DNA of 64,000 bases from Streptomyces sp. 1331.2 (GTDB taxonomy: Bacteria > Actinomycetota > Actinomycetes > Streptomycetales > Streptomycetaceae), in contig NZ_OBMJ01000001.1 of the NCBI RefSeq assembly GCF_900199205.1, positions 4,405,001-4,469,000 on the forward strand. The letters are read 5' to 3'. The translations under genes were made by a program, and so were the position numbers. Shown here piece after piece: positions 50,122 through 61,837 of the stretch. The notes under the pieces are model-generated. The model ran no database searches, had not been told where the DNA came from, and saw only the letters and a list, made by a program, of their open reading frames with translations. The number at the start of each line of letters is the position of its first letter. Position 1 is the stretch's first letter.

Positions 50122-51205
50122 CGAACCGCTCGTCCTCGGCATCGAGACCTCCTGCGACGAGACCGGCGTCGGCATCGTGCGCGGCACCACGCTGCTGGCC
50201 GACGCGGTCGCGTCCAGCGTCAACGACCACGCCCGCTTCGGCGGCGTCGTCCCGGAGATCGCCAGCCGCGCGCACCTGGAGGCGATGGTCCCCACCATCG
50301 AGCGCGCCCTGGAGACCGCCGGGATCAAGGCGAGCGACCTGGACGGCATCGCCGTCACCGCCGGCCCCGGCCTGGCCGGCGCGCTGCTGGTCGGCGTCAG
50401 CGCCGCGAAGGCGTACGCCTGGGCGCTGGACAAGCCGCTGTACGGGGTCAACCACCTCGCCTCGCACATCTGCGTCGACCAGCTGGAGCACGGCCGGCTG
50501 CCCTCGCCGACGATGGCCCTGCTGGTCTCCGGCGGGCACTCCTCGCTGCTGCTCAGCGAGGACATCACCACCGACGTCCGCCCGCTCGGCGCGACCATCG
50601 ACGACGCGGCCGGCGAGGCCTTCGACAAGGTCGCCCGGGTGCTCGGCCTGGGCTTCCCCGGCGGCCCGGTGGTCGACCGCAAGGCCCGCGAGGGCGACCC
50701 GAAGGCGATCGCCTTCCCGCGCGGCCTGACCGGCAAGAACGACCCGGAGTACGACTTCTCCTTCTCCGGCCTGAAGACCGCCGTCGCCCGCTGGGTGGAG
50801 GCCAAGCGCCGGGCCGGCGAGGAGGTGCCGATCGCCGACGTGGCGGCGTCCTTCCAGGAGGCGGTCACCGACGTGCTCACCCGCAAGGCCGTCAAGGCGT
50901 GCAAGGACAACGGCGTCGACCACCTGATGATCGGCGGCGGCGTCGCGGCCAACTCGCGGCTGCGCGAGATGGCCCAGCAGCGCTGCGACCGGGCCGGCAT
51001 CCGGCTGCGGGTGCCCCGGCCGGGCCTGTGCACCGACAACGGTGCGATGGTCGCGGCCCTGGGCGCCGAGATGGTCTGGCGCGACCGCGCGCCCTCCGCC
51101 TTCGACCTGTCCGCCGACTCCTCGCTGCCGGTGACGGACGTCCACGTGCCCCACACCCACCTCCACGGCCAGGCGTACGACGCCCTCGGCGGTGGCGCCG
51201 GATGA
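50114..51205 (+). CDS. tsaD: tRNA N6-adenosine threonylcarbamoyltransferase TsaD
   Basis: A 363-residue enzyme transferring threonylcarbamoyl to A37 of ANN-decoding tRNAs. [24 protein letters not shown], the metal ligands in [28 protein letters not shown] and GLCTDNGAM are intact. ATG (MADEPLVLG) is chosen over a TTG five codons earlier. It completes the TsaB-TsaE-TsaD set in this window; tsaC is not present here. Confidence 0.96.
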   Translation: MADEPLVLGIETSCDETGVGIVRGTTLLADAVASSVNDHARFGGVVPEIASRAHLEAMVPTIERALETAGIKASDLDGIAVTAGPGLAGALLVGVSAAKAYAWALDKPLYGVNHLASHICVDQLEHGRLPSPTMALLVSGGHSSLLLSEDITTDVRPLGATIDDAAGEAFDKVARVLGLGFPGGPVVDRKAREGDPKAIAFPRGLTGKNDPEYDFSFSGLKTAVARWVEAKRRAGEEVPIADVAASFQEAVTDVLTRKAVKACKDNGVDHLMIGGGVAANSRLREMAQQRCDRAGIRLRVPRPGLCTDNGAMVAALGAEMVWRDRAPSAFDLSADSSLPVTDVHVPHTHLHGQAYDALGGGAG

Positions 51206-51462
51206 CCGTCGCCGCGATGTGGGAGGCCCGGGCGGCGGACGGCCGGGCGGCCGAACTCGCCTACTGGGCAAGGGAGTCGGCGCTGCCGGCGGTGCGCGGC
51301 GCGGCCGGGCTGGAACGCCTCGAACTGTTCTCCGCCCCGGGCGAGAGGGTGCTGCTGATCACCTGGTGGAGCGGCGAGCCGGTGCCGCTCCCCGACCCGC
51401 CGGCCGAACTGCTCGGCCGCCCGGTGCACCGCTGGTCCTTCACCAGCGAGCACGTCGAGTAG
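51202..51462 (+). CDS. Small hypothetical protein, ferredoxin-like fold suspected
   Basis: An 86-residue protein whose ATG overlaps the tsaD stop (ATGA), so it is co-translated. The pattern [40 protein letters not shown] resembles a dimeric alpha/beta-barrel monooxygenase-like protein, but there are no catalytic residues to confirm this. Function unknown. Confidence 0.65.
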   Translation: MTVAAMWEARAADGRAAELAYWARESALPAVRGAAGLERLELFSAPGERVLLITWWSGEPVPLPDPPAELLGRPVHRWSFTSEHVE

Positions 51463-51542
51463 ACGGTGATCGGGAACCGCCGCCCCGGCCGCTAACGTGC
51501 ATGGCGGAGAGAAGGCTGGACGGGAACCGGGAGCGCGGTGCG

Positions 51543-52451
51543 GTGAGCAGGAACGGGCGGAGCAGGACCAGGACGTACGCGGTCGGGGCGCTGGCGCTGC
51601 TGGCCTTCGCCACCGCGTGCGGCGACAACGGGGGCGGCAGCGCCGCCCCGGCCGCCACGACGACGGCGCCGAGCGCGCCCCAGCCGGCCGGGGCCGCCCC
51701 GACCGCCGCGGCCGCCACCCCCGGTGCCCCCGCCCCGGCGGGCGCCGGCGCGGCGGCCTGGGCGAAGTGGAGCCTCACCCCGCTCGCCCCCGCCCCGGCG
51801 CCGCCCGCGGACAAGCCGATCAAGCTCGAACGGACCGGCCCGGTACCGGTGTTCAGCGAGGTGAAGACGTCCGACAAGGTGGTCTTCATCACCATCGACG
51901 ACGGCGCCGAGAAGGACCCGAAGTTCGTCGAGATGCTGACCGACCTCAAGGTGCCGATCTCGATGTTCCTGACGAAGGACATCGTCAAGAACGACTACGG
52001 CTACTTCAAGCCACTCCAGGCGCTGGGCAACCACATCCAGAACCACACCGTGGACCACCCGGTGATGAGCAAGCTGCCGGCGGACAAGCAGAAGTCCGAG
52101 GTCTGCGACGACCAGGCCGCGCTCACCCAGCAGTACGGCACCGCCCCGCTGCTGTTCCGCCCGCCGTTCGGCGACGGCGCCAACACCCCGACGCTCAACA
52201 CCTCGGTGCAGCAGTGCGGTCCGCGCGCGATCGTGCTGTGGCGCGAGTCGATGCAGATCCACGACATGCAGTACCAGGCCGCGGACAAGAAGCTGAAGCC
52301 CGGCGACATCATCCTGGCGCACTTCCGCGGCCCCAAGGAGCTCAAGGGCGCCACGATGACCCAGATGTTCGGCGACCTGCTGGCCCGGATCCAGGAGCAG
52401 GGCTTCTCGGTGGCCCGGCTGGAGGACTACATCCAGGCGCCGGCCTCGTAA
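51543..52451 (+). CDS. Polysaccharide deacetylase (NodB) lipoprotein
   Basis: A 302-residue secreted protein. The N-terminus SRNGRSRTRTYAVGALALLA then FATACGD gives a lipoprotein signal with Cys as the likely lipid site, followed by an Ala/Pro/Thr linker to about residue 95. The NodB domain has FITIDDGAEKD (motif 1), NHTVDHP (metal His pair), RPPFGD and ILAHFRG. It would remove acetyl groups from a surface glycan or peptidoglycan. GTG is chosen behind GGGAG; an ATG 14 codons upstream is possible but lacks a ribosome-binding site. Confidence 0.85.
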   Translation: MSRNGRSRTRTYAVGALALLAFATACGDNGGGSAAPAATTTAPSAPQPAGAAPTAAAATPGAPAPAGAGAAAWAKWSLTPLAPAPAPPADKPIKLERTGPVPVFSEVKTSDKVVFITIDDGAEKDPKFVEMLTDLKVPISMFLTKDIVKNDYGYFKPLQALGNHIQNHTVDHPVMSKLPADKQKSEVCDDQAALTQQYGTAPLLFRPPFGDGANTPTLNTSVQQCGPRAIVLWRESMQIHDMQYQAADKKLKPGDIILAHFRGPKELKGATMTQMFGDLLARIQEQGFSVARLEDYIQAPAS

Positions 52452-52471
52452 CTTCCTGCCTCGTGACTTCC

Positions 52472-53644
52472 TCAGGACGGGACCGGCTGCCCCAGCATCA
52501 TCAGCGGGCCGCGGTCGGTGCGGCTGAGGATCACCGTGACGGTGTTCGGCCCGGAGGGCTTCAGCTGACGGCGCAGCTCCTCCGGGGTGATCGCCATCCC
52601 GCGCTTCTTGATCACCACCGTGCCGACCGCGCGCTCGCGCAGCAGGGCCTTCAGCTTCTTGATGTTGAACGGCAGTACGTCGGTCAGCTCGAAGGCGTGC
52701 GCGTACGGGGTGGCGACCAGCTCGTCCGCGGTCAGGTAGGCGATCTTCGGGTCGATCAGCCGGCCGCCGACCTGCTCGGCCACCTCGGCGACCAGGTGGG
52801 CCCGGATCACCGCGCCGTCCGGTTCGTACAGGTAGCGCCCGACCGGGCCGGCCGGCGGGTCGGGAAGGTCGCCGCCGGTCAGGCTGGCGCCCTGCGGCAG
52901 CAGGGTGGCGCGGTGCGGGCGGGCGGCCCCGGTGCCGAACCAGAGCACCGCCTCCTTGACGTCGCCGTGGTCGGAGACCCACTCGGCCTCGGCGTCCTCC
53001 GGGACGGCCTCGTGCGGGATGCCCGGTGCGACCTTCAGCGCCCCGATCGGGGTCCGGCGGCCCGCCTCGATCGCCCAGGAGAGCGGCGGCGCGTACGCCT
53101 CCGGGTCGAAGACCCGGCCGCGCGAGGTGCGCCGGGCCGGGTCGGTGAACACCGCGTCGTAGCCGGTGACGTCCACCTCGGCGACGTCCTCGCAGACCAC
53201 CTCGACCAGGTGGGCCAGGCCCAGCGCGGCGGCGTTCGCGGCGGTGGCGGCGCACGCCGCCGGGTCCTTGTCGACGGCCAGCACCTGGATCCCGGCCCGG
53301 GCCAGCGCCAGCACGTCCCCGCCGATGCCGCAGCAGAGGTCCGCCAGCCGCCGTACGCCCAGCTCGGCGAAGCGCCGGGCCCGCCATTCGGCCACGCTGC
53401 GCCGGGTGGACTGCTCGACCCCGTTGGGCGTGAAGTACATCAGGTCGGCGTCCGTCCCGAACTTCGCCCGCGCCCGCTGCCGCAGTCGGGCCTGCCCGAA
53501 GGCCGCCGAGACCAGCTCCGCCGGGTGCTCCCGCCGCAGCCGGGTCGCCAGCGCCAGCTCCTCCTCGGGCGCGAACTCGCGCAGTTCGGCGAGCAGGGAC
53601 TGGCCCTCGGGGGTGAGCAGGGGCTGGAGGTTCTCGGTGTCCAC
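52472..53644 (-). CDS. Class I SAM-dependent methyltransferase with THUMP-like domain
   Basis: A 390-residue protein. A helical N-terminal part (1-75) is followed by a SAM-binding Rossmann fold with DLCCGIGGDVLALARAG, LAVDKDPAA and VFTDPARRTSRGR, the last being the family variant of the catalytic loop. The C-terminal part has IKKLKALLRERAVGTVVIKKRGM, as in THUMP-like methyltransferase proteins. The substrate is probably RNA, but this is inference. GTG (VDTENLQPLL) is taken as start; CAGAAT ends six bases upstream with no ribosome-binding site, so this may also be leaderless. Confidence 0.8.
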   Translation of the reverse strand: MDTENLQPLLTPEGQSLLAELREFAPEEELALATRLRREHPAELVSAAFGQARLRQRARAKFGTDADLMYFTPNGVEQSTRRSVAEWRARRFAELGVRRLADLCCGIGGDVLALARAGIQVLAVDKDPAACAATAANAAALGLAHLVEVVCEDVAEVDVTGYDAVFTDPARRTSRGRVFDPEAYAPPLSWAIEAGRRTPIGALKVAPGIPHEAVPEDAEAEWVSDHGDVKEAVLWFGTGAARPHRATLLPQGASLTGGDLPDPPAGPVGRYLYEPDGAVIRAHLVAEVAEQVGGRLIDPKIAYLTADELVATPYAHAFELTDVLPFNIKKLKALLRERAVGTVVIKKRGMAITPEELRRQLKPSGPNTVTVILSRTDRGPLMMLGQPVPS

Positions 53645-53778
53645 GAGGTCATTCTGACCGGTCGGAAGTCGAAGCGGTGTCGGCGGGCGGCCGGTCGGGT
53701 CGGCGCCGGAGGATGCCCGAGGAGGGCCGCACATGAGTACGGCTACTCGTCCGTAGCCCGGGTTCTCCGGGCGCGCCG

Positions 53779-53805
53779 TTGGCACTCTGGTTGACGGAGT
53801 GCTAA
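53779..53805. promoter_or_regulatory. CIRCE operator 1 (HrcA site)
   Basis: TTGGCACTC-N9-GAGTGCTAA, a one-base variant of the CIRCE consensus TTAGCACTC-N9-GAGTGCTAA. It covers the -35 of the groES promoter. HrcA repression under non-stress conditions is established for this site in Streptomyces. Confidence 0.93.
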
Positions 53806-53819
53806 CACCGGCCTATGGT
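53791..53819 (+). promoter_or_regulatory. groES-groEL1 promoter
   Basis: TTGACG and TATGGT with a 17-base spacer. The -35 lies in the spacer of CIRCE 1 and the predicted start at about 53826 falls in CIRCE 2, so HrcA binding would block polymerase directly. Confidence 0.8.
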
Positions 53820-53824
53820 CGTCC

Positions 53825-53852
53825 TTGGCACTCCCCACTGGGGGAGTGCTAA
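53825..53852. promoter_or_regulatory. CIRCE operator 2 (HrcA site)
   Basis: TTGGCACTC and GAGTGCTAA separated by 10 bases rather than the usual 9. It lies at the transcription start of groES. Confidence 0.85.
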
Positions 53853-53947
53853 CGCGAAGACGCGTGTCTGACCCCCGCGACGGCAGGCCCGCAGGTTCGC
53901 CACCTACCCGTTAGAAAGCCCCGTAATCTCCGAAGGGGAGCTCGGAC

Positions 53948-54253
53948 GTGACCACCAGCAGCAAGGTTGCCATCAAGCCGCTCGAGGACCGCATCGTGGT
54001 CCAGCCGCTCGACGCCGAGACCACCACGGCCTCCGGCCTGGTTATCCCGGACACCGCCAAGGAGAAGCCCCAGGAGGGCGTCGTCCTGGCCGTCGGCCCG
54101 GGCCGCTTCGAGGACGGCCAGCGTCTGCCGCTCGACGTCGCCGTCGGTGACATCGTCCTGTACTCGAAGTACGGCGGCACCGAGGTGAAGTACCAGGGCG
54201 AGGAGTACCTGGTCCTCTCGGCCCGCGACGTTCTCGCGATCATCGAGAAGTAA
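53948..54253 (+). CDS. groES: Co-chaperonin GroES
   Basis: A 101-residue heptameric lid for Gro[18 protein letters not shown], the mobile loop [19 protein letters not shown] and [19 protein letters not shown] are standard. It starts with GTG after GAAGGGGAG. It is the first gene of the HrcA-controlled operon; groEL1 follows after 116 bases. Confidence 0.98.
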   Translation: MTTSSKVAIKPLEDRIVVQPLDAETTTASGLVIPDTAKEKPQEGVVLAVGPGRFEDGQRLPLDVAVGDIVLYSKYGGTEVKYQGEEYLVLSARDVLAIIEK

Positions 54254-54324
54254 GTCGTTCCGACCCGCCCCGGATCCGTGTCCCAAGTGACAGGGGCCCG
54301 GGGCGTGGTTGTTGGTTCACGTAG

Positions 54325-56004
<1,680 letters not shown>

Positions 56005-56019
56005 GGCCCGAACCACTGA

Positions 56020-56064
56020 CCGGAGGCCCGGCCGCACCCCTCGTGGGCGCGGCCGGGCCTCCGG
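56020..56064 (+). terminator. Terminator after groEL1
   Basis: CCGGAGGCCCGGCCGC pairs with GCGGCCGGGCCTCCGG (16 bp, perfect), loop of 13 bases. It starts 15 bases after the stop. Confidence 0.85.
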
Positions 56065-56132
56065 CTGTTCAGTCGCCCGCTTGCCTCATGAATGCCTCGG
56101 GGCGGGCGTTCAGGCTTCAATTATCAGTAGAA

Positions 56133-56162
56133 TTTTGCATTATCAAAAGATTGCCTTATAAC
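56133..56162 (+). promoter_or_regulatory. AT-rich LysR promoter with TTTTG-N6-CAAAA dyad
   Basis: TTGCAT and TATAAC are 16 bases apart; the -10 ends six bases before the ATG. TTTTG-N6-CAAAA overlaps the -35, a likely autoregulatory LysR site. The 60 bases around it are far more AT-rich than the rest of the window. Confidence 0.5.
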
Positions 56163-56168
56163 TGAGGC

Positions 56169-57167
56169 ATGATCGAGGCCCGCCATCTGCGCGTCCTGCG
56201 TGCCGTCGCCCGCACCGGCTCCTTCTCCGCCGCCGCCCGTGAGCTGGGGTGTACCCAGCCCGCCATCAGCCAGCAGATGAAGGCCCTGGAGAAGTCGGTG
56301 GACACCCCGCTGGTGGTCCGTTCGGGCCGGGGGATGCAGCTCAGCGAGGCCGGGCGGGTGCTGCTCAAGCATGCCACCGGGATCCTGGCCGGGCTCTCCG
56401 CCGCCGAGGAGGAGGTGGCCGCGATCGCCGGGCTGCGGGCCGGCCGGGTCCGACTGGTCTCCTTCCCGACCGCGAGCTCCACCCTGGTGCCGCCCGCGGT
56501 CGCCCGGCTGCGGGACGGCCATCCGGGGGTGCGCGTGTCGCTGGTCGAGGCGGAGCCGCCGGAGTCGCTGGCGATGCTGCGCGGCGGCGAGTGCGAGATC
56601 GCGCTGGCCTTCCGCTACCCGCAGTCCGACGGTGCCGCCGCCCTCCCGGCCCCCGCCCACGGAACGCCGCGCGAGGCGCGGGCCGAGGCCAACCTGGAGG
56701 CCCAGCAGCTGACCGCCGGCACCGACTGGTCCGATCTGGTGGTCACCCCGCTGCTGGACGACCCGCTGGTGGGCCTGCTGCCCGCCGCCCACCCGCTGGC
56801 CGGGCGGGGCGGCCCGGTGGGGCTGGCCGAGCTGGCGGGGGAGCAGTGGATCGCCGGCTGCCCGCAGTGCCGGGGACACCTGGTGGAACTGTGCGCGGGG
56901 GCGGGCTTCGAGCCCCGGATCGACTTCGCGACGGACGACTACCCCGCGGTGGTCGGCCTGGTGGCGGCCGGGCTTGGGGTGGCGGTGCTGCCCAGGCTGG
57001 CGCTGCAGTCGGTGCGCCCTGACGGCGTGTCGACGGTGCCGGTGCGGACGGCCTCCGGGGCGCCGGCGGTGCGCCAGGTGGTCGCGCTGACCCTGCCGGA
57101 CCTGGCCGAGGTGCCGGCCGTGGCACTGATGCTGGAGCGGCTGGCGGGGGCGGCGGCGGCCCGCTGA
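56169..57167 (+). CDS. LysR-family transcriptional regulator
   Basis: A 332-residue LTTR. The winged helix-turn-helix (about 1-60) is MIEARHLRVLRAVARTGSFS followed by AAARELGCTQPAISQQMKALEKSV. The effector-binding domain begins near residue 90 (GRVRLVSFPTASSTLVP). It contains WIAGCPQCRGHLVELC, three Cys close together, and a ~25-residue insertion rich in Ala and Glu around 160-185. The target genes are not evident; neighbours are groEL1 and the convergent whiD. Confidence 0.9.
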   Translation: MIEARHLRVLRAVARTGSFSAAARELGCTQPAISQQMKALEKSVDTPLVVRSGRGMQLSEAGRVLLKHATGILAGLSAAEEEVAAIAGLRAGRVRLVSFPTASSTLVPPAVARLRDGHPGVRVSLVEAEPPESLAMLRGGECEIALAFRYPQSDGAAALPAPAHGTPREARAEANLEAQQLTAGTDWSDLVVTPLLDDPLVGLLPAAHPLAGRGGPVGLAELAGEQWIAGCPQCRGHLVELCAGAGFEPRIDFATDDYPAVVGLVAAGLGVAVLPRLALQSVRPDGVSTVPVRTASGAPAVRQVVALTLPDLAEVPAVALMLERLAGAAAAR

Positions 57168-57264
57168 CGGCGGGTGACGGAACTCCCGCAGAGCCCCTAT
57201 CGGCCGTGCGCAGGCTGAGGCGCCGCGAAGAAACGTTTCTTCACGGCGCACCGTGGAGGCGGGT

Positions 57265-57591
57265 CTAGTGCTGCGCGACGGCCGGCGGGGTCAGCGGGAC
57301 CTCCACCAGCCGGTGCCGCGAGCGCCCCAGCATCTCCTCGCGCTCGTCCTCGGTCATCCCGCCCCAGACCCCGTACGGCTCGCGGACCGCCAGCGCGTGC
57401 GCCGCGCACTCGGCGATCACCGGGCAGCGCATGCAGACCTCCTTGGCGCTGGCCTCGCGCGAACTGCGCGCGGCCCCGCGCTCGCCCTCGGGGTGGAAGA
57501 AGAGCGAGCTGTCCACGCCACGGCAGGCTGCGGAGAGCTGCCAGTCCCAGAGGTCCGCGTTGGGACCGGGGAGGCGGGAGAAATCTGCCAT
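57265..57591 (-). CDS. whiD: WhiD, WhiB-like [4Fe-4S] regulator
   Basis: A 108-residue Wbl protein. Cys23, Cys53, Cys56 and Cys62 ligate the 4Fe-4S cluster, and GVWGG (74-78) is the turn motif. LPGPNADLWDWQL and CRGVDSSLFFHPEGERGAAR match Streptomyces WhiD and mycobacterial WhiB3, and the location next to bldM, a sigma gene and guaB is the same. WhiD is needed for normal spore maturation in S. coelicolor and Wbl proteins bind the principal sigma factor. AGGGA precedes the ATG. The tail after residue 95 is short. Confidence 0.92.
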   Translation of the reverse strand: MADFSRLPGPNADLWDWQLSAACRGVDSSLFFHPEGERGAARSSREASAKEVCMRCPVIAECAAHALAVREPYGVWGGMTEDEREEMLGRSRHRLVEVPLTPPAVAQH

Positions 57592-57751
57592 GGCTCATTC
57601 CCTTCAGAGGCTGTCGGCCGCCGGCCGGGCGTTCGGCGGGCTGCTGCCGAGCGGCACGGCGGGGCTTCGATGCACTGGTGTGGACACCTGGAAATATGAC
57701 TTAAGGCAACTCCATGGACAAGTCACCCACACACTGGCACAACAGTCAATG

Positions 57752-57779
57752 ACCATACGAAAGCTATAAAAACGGGCAA
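57752..57779 (-). promoter_or_regulatory. Candidate whiD promoter
   Basis: On the minus strand TTGCCC and TATGGT are 16 bases apart, about 165 bases before the whiD ATG, within an AT-rich patch of the 561-base whiD-bldM gap. The downstream part of that gap toward bldM holds the sigma-BldN-like promoter; nothing coding is seen. Confidence 0.4.
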
Positions 57780-57967
57780 AGTGGGCAAGGGGTTCGGCGG
57801 GCGTGGACGTGGCAATCGGGTGGCCGACGGGCGCGCGACGCACCGAATCGATGTGCGGGTCGTACGCCGACCGCGCGCGAGCTGCGGAAAAGTGCGGCGT
57901 GTGCACCGCGATGCGGCTGATCGGTAATGAGTTGGCCACGTACAGTGGTGGAGATGGCCCTGAAGGC

Positions 57968-57995
57968 CGTAACTCATTCGAGTGACGGTCGTTGG
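57968..57995 (+). promoter_or_regulatory. Sigma-BldN-type promoter of bldM
   Basis: CGTAAC-N16-CGTTGG matches the published sigma-BldN consensus CGTAAC-N16-CGTTGA at 11 of 12 positions with exact spacing. In S. coelicolor bldM is a direct target of sigma-BldN. The predicted start near 58002 leaves a leader of about 150 nucleotides. Confidence 0.82.
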
Positions 57996-58152
57996 AAGTG
58001 CGGAGGCGGTTAGCGGGCGCCGGACGTCGGGAACGATCGCGGGCAAGTTGGGGCGATCAGCACGGAGTCTGTCGCCGATCGGCCGTGTCGGAGAGGTTCG
58101 TACCAGCCAGGAGGCTCAACGTGACGCGGATCAGCTGCGGAGGACGACGGTC

Positions 58153-58764
58153 ATGACTTCCGTTCTCGTTTGCGACGATTCCCCGCTCGCCCGCGAGGCG
58201 CTTCGCCGCGCCGTCGCGACCGTACCCGGTGTGGACCGGGTCACCACCGCGACGAACGGGGAGGAGGTCCTCCGCCGCTGGGTGGCCGACCGCTCCGATC
58301 TCGTTCTGATGGACGTCCGGATGCCCGGCCTCGGCGGGGTCGAGACGGTCCGGCGGCTGCTGTCCGCCGACCCGGGCGCGCGGATCATCATGCTCACCGT
58401 CGCCGAGGACCTCGACGGGGTCGCGCTCGCGGTGGCCGCGGGCGCCCGCGGGTACCTGCACAAGGACGCCTCGCGCGCCGAACTGCGGGCCACCGTCACC
58501 CAGGCCCTCGCCGACCCGACCTGGCGGCTCGCCCCGCGCCGGCTGCGCAGCCCCGACATGGGCGCGGCGCCGACCCTGACGGCGCGTGAGATCCAGGTCC
58601 TGGAGGGCATGAGCCACGGGCGCAGCAACGCCGAGATCGGGCGCGAGCTGTTCCTCTCCGAGGACACCGTGAAGACCCACGCCCGACGGCTGTTCAAGAA
58701 GCTCGGAGCCTCGGACCGCGCGCACGCGGTGGCGCTGGGCTTCCGCTGGGGCCTGGTCCGCTGA
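58153..58764 (+). CDS. bldM: BldM, orphan response regulator of development
   Basis: A 203-residue NarL/FixJ-type regulator, the same length as S. coelicolor BldM and nearly identical over long stretches ([28 protein letters not shown]-like segment [17 protein letters not shown]). The receiver domain keeps Asp54 (LMDVRMPG) and Lys in YLHKDAS; the LuxR-type helix-turn-helix occupies about 140-203. No sensor kinase gene is adjacent. ATG is chosen for its fit with BldM and the GGAGG nine bases upstream. It controls aerial hyphae and, with WhiI, sporulation genes. Confidence 0.95.
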   Translation: MTSVLVCDDSPLAREALRRAVATVPGVDRVTTATNGEEVLRRWVADRSDLVLMDVRMPGLGGVETVRRLLSADPGARIIMLTVAEDLDGVALAVAAGARGYLHKDASRAELRATVTQALADPTWRLAPRRLRSPDMGAAPTLTAREIQVLEGMSHGRSNAEIGRELFLSEDTVKTHARRLFKKLGASDRAHAVALGFRWGLVR

Positions 58765-58773
58765 CCACCGGCG

Positions 58774-58792
58774 GCGCCGCAGGATGCGGCGC
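58774..58792 (+). terminator. Weak hairpin after bldM
   Basis: GCGCCGC-AGGAT-GCGGCGC, ten bases after the stop, without a U tract. The remaining ~300 bases to the next start show no gene; TAACGT at 59023 is a possible -10. Confidence 0.4.
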
Positions 58793-59096
58793 GCCGTGGG
58801 TGATTCCCGGAGCAGGGGCCGCACAGGCGTGTGACGTTACGGTCCCGAGGTTGCACCATGGAGGAGTGGAGCACCTCGGGGACCAGCGGACAGGCACTGC
58901 GGCGAACCACGCAGCCGCAGGACACTCGGCGGACGGCGCGAAGGACGGGACCACCGACGGCGGGGCGGGAGGCGGCACGGTGCAGGAGGGGCCGGTGGTG
59001 CGCGGCACGCCCTACGGTGCGGCAGCGCATAACGTTCCGGTGCACAACTCCGGACGCGGTGCCGCGTTTTCCCGCTCGACCAGGCACCATGGACCG

Positions 59097-59846
59097 ATGC
59101 GCGACGACGTCGCCGGTGCGGCCGGCCAGGCGGACCCGGTGGAGGCCGAGCCCTCCGGCCCGGGCCACGATCCGTCGTACGCCGATTCTTCGTACGCCGA
59201 TCCGGACGGCGCCGTGGCGGGCCCGGGCCGTCCGCCGGTGCTCGGCTCCGGTCGTCCGCCGGTGCTCGGCACGGGCGGCTCGCCCCTGGTGGGTGAGCTG
59301 GTGGCGGCCGCAGTGCGGGGTGAGGGCCCGGCGATCGATGCCCTGCTCGCGTACGTCCATCCGCTGGCGCTGCGGTACTGCCGCGCCAAGCTGGCCCGGC
59401 TGCCCGGTGGCGCCCGGCACCACGTGGACGACGTCGCACAGGAGGTCTGCGTCGCGGTGCTCTGCGCGCTGCCCCGGTACAAGGACCAGGGGCGGCCGTT
59501 CGAGGCCTTCGTGTACGGCATCGCCGCGCACAAGATCGCCGACCTGCAGCGGGCCGCGATGCGCGGGCCCGGCTCGACGGTCGTCCCGCAGGACGACCTG
59601 CCCGAGGTGCCGGACGAGGCGCTCGGCCCGGAGGAGCAGGCGCTGCTGAGCAGCGACGCGGCCTGGGCGAAGGAACTGCTCTCCAACCTGCCGGCCCGTC
59701 AGCGCGAGCTGGTGCTGCTCCGGGTGGCGGCCGGGCTGTCGGCGGAGGAGACCGGCGAGGTGCTCGGGATGTCGCCGGGTGCCGTGCGGGTGGCCCAGCA
59801 CCGGGCGCTCAGTCGGCTGCGGGCGCTGGCCGAGGAGTCCTCCTGA
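59097..59846 (+). CDS. shbA: ECF-type sigma factor, ShbA/SigD-like
   Basis: A 249-residue sigma-70 family protein with a disordered N-terminus of ~60 residues. Region 2 is at about 75-140 ([47 protein letters not shown]) and region 4 at about 190-245 ([45 protein letters not shown]). In Streptomyces the sigma gene at this locus encodes ShbA, which transcribes hrdB; the mycobacterial counterpart in the same neighbourhood is sigD. The start is uncertain: a GTG 19 codons upstream is also in frame. Confidence 0.78.
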   Translation: MRDDVAGAAGQADPVEAEPSGPGHDPSYADSSYADPDGAVAGPGRPPVLGSGRPPVLGTGGSPLVGELVAAAVRGEGPAIDALLAYVHPLALRYCRAKLARLPGGARHHVDDVAQEVCVAVLCALPRYKDQGRPFEAFVYGIAAHKIADLQRAAMRGPGSTVVPQDDLPEVPDEALGPEEQALLSSDAAWAKELLSNLPARQRELVLLRVAAGLSAEETGEVLGMSPGAVRVAQHRALSRLRALAEESS

Positions 59847-60065
59847 GACGTCCTGCGCCCTGACCTCGGCTCGGCGGCGGGCCGCCGACCAGCGGAATGA
59901 GCGGCGGGGCGGGGATGTTGTCAAGGGCACACGAGGACACATTCGCGGTGCCAGTACCATGGGGTATCGGCGCCTGGGCGGGTTGCCAAAGTTTCACGGG
60001 TGCGCGCTGGGTCCCCTTGGAGGATCCTCCTATTGCACCCGGCTTTCGGCGGTCTGCGCGAGTGA

Positions 60066-61634
<1,569 letters not shown>

Positions 61635-61669
61635 GGCGGCGGCGCGGTGACGCGCTGACCGGCTGACCA

Positions 61670-61699
61670 CGGAAGGGCCTGCTGCGGCGGGCCCTTCCG
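61670..61699 (+). terminator. Terminator after guaB
   Basis: CGGAAGGGCC and GGCCCTTCCG form a perfect 10-bp stem with a 10-base loop. Confidence 0.7.
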
Positions 61700-61837
61700 C
61701 ATGTTCGGGGGGTTGGGGCGGTGGGGCGGGAGGCGTGGGACGGCTGGGGCGTCGGGGCGGGAGGCGCGGCGGTACGGGATACTGGGGTCTGCCGGGGTGA
61801 CCCGGCGGGCATGAGCAACACAGCAGAAGGGCTCGAA

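Noticed and set aside
51497..53794. Plus-strand open frame across the deacetylase and the minus-strand methyltransferase
   Set aside because: It lies in a different frame from the NodB motifs and antisense to the methyltransferase; the product has no domain.
57803..57985. 60-codon open frame in the whiD-bldM gap
   Set aside because: No ribosome-binding site or domain; it overlaps the sigma-BldN-like promoter.
57969..57986. BldD box in GTAACTC-N4-GAGTGAC upstream of bldM
   Set aside because: The half-sites resemble BldD halves but the spacing is wrong and one arm has a mismatch; the sigma-BldN promoter explains the sequence better.
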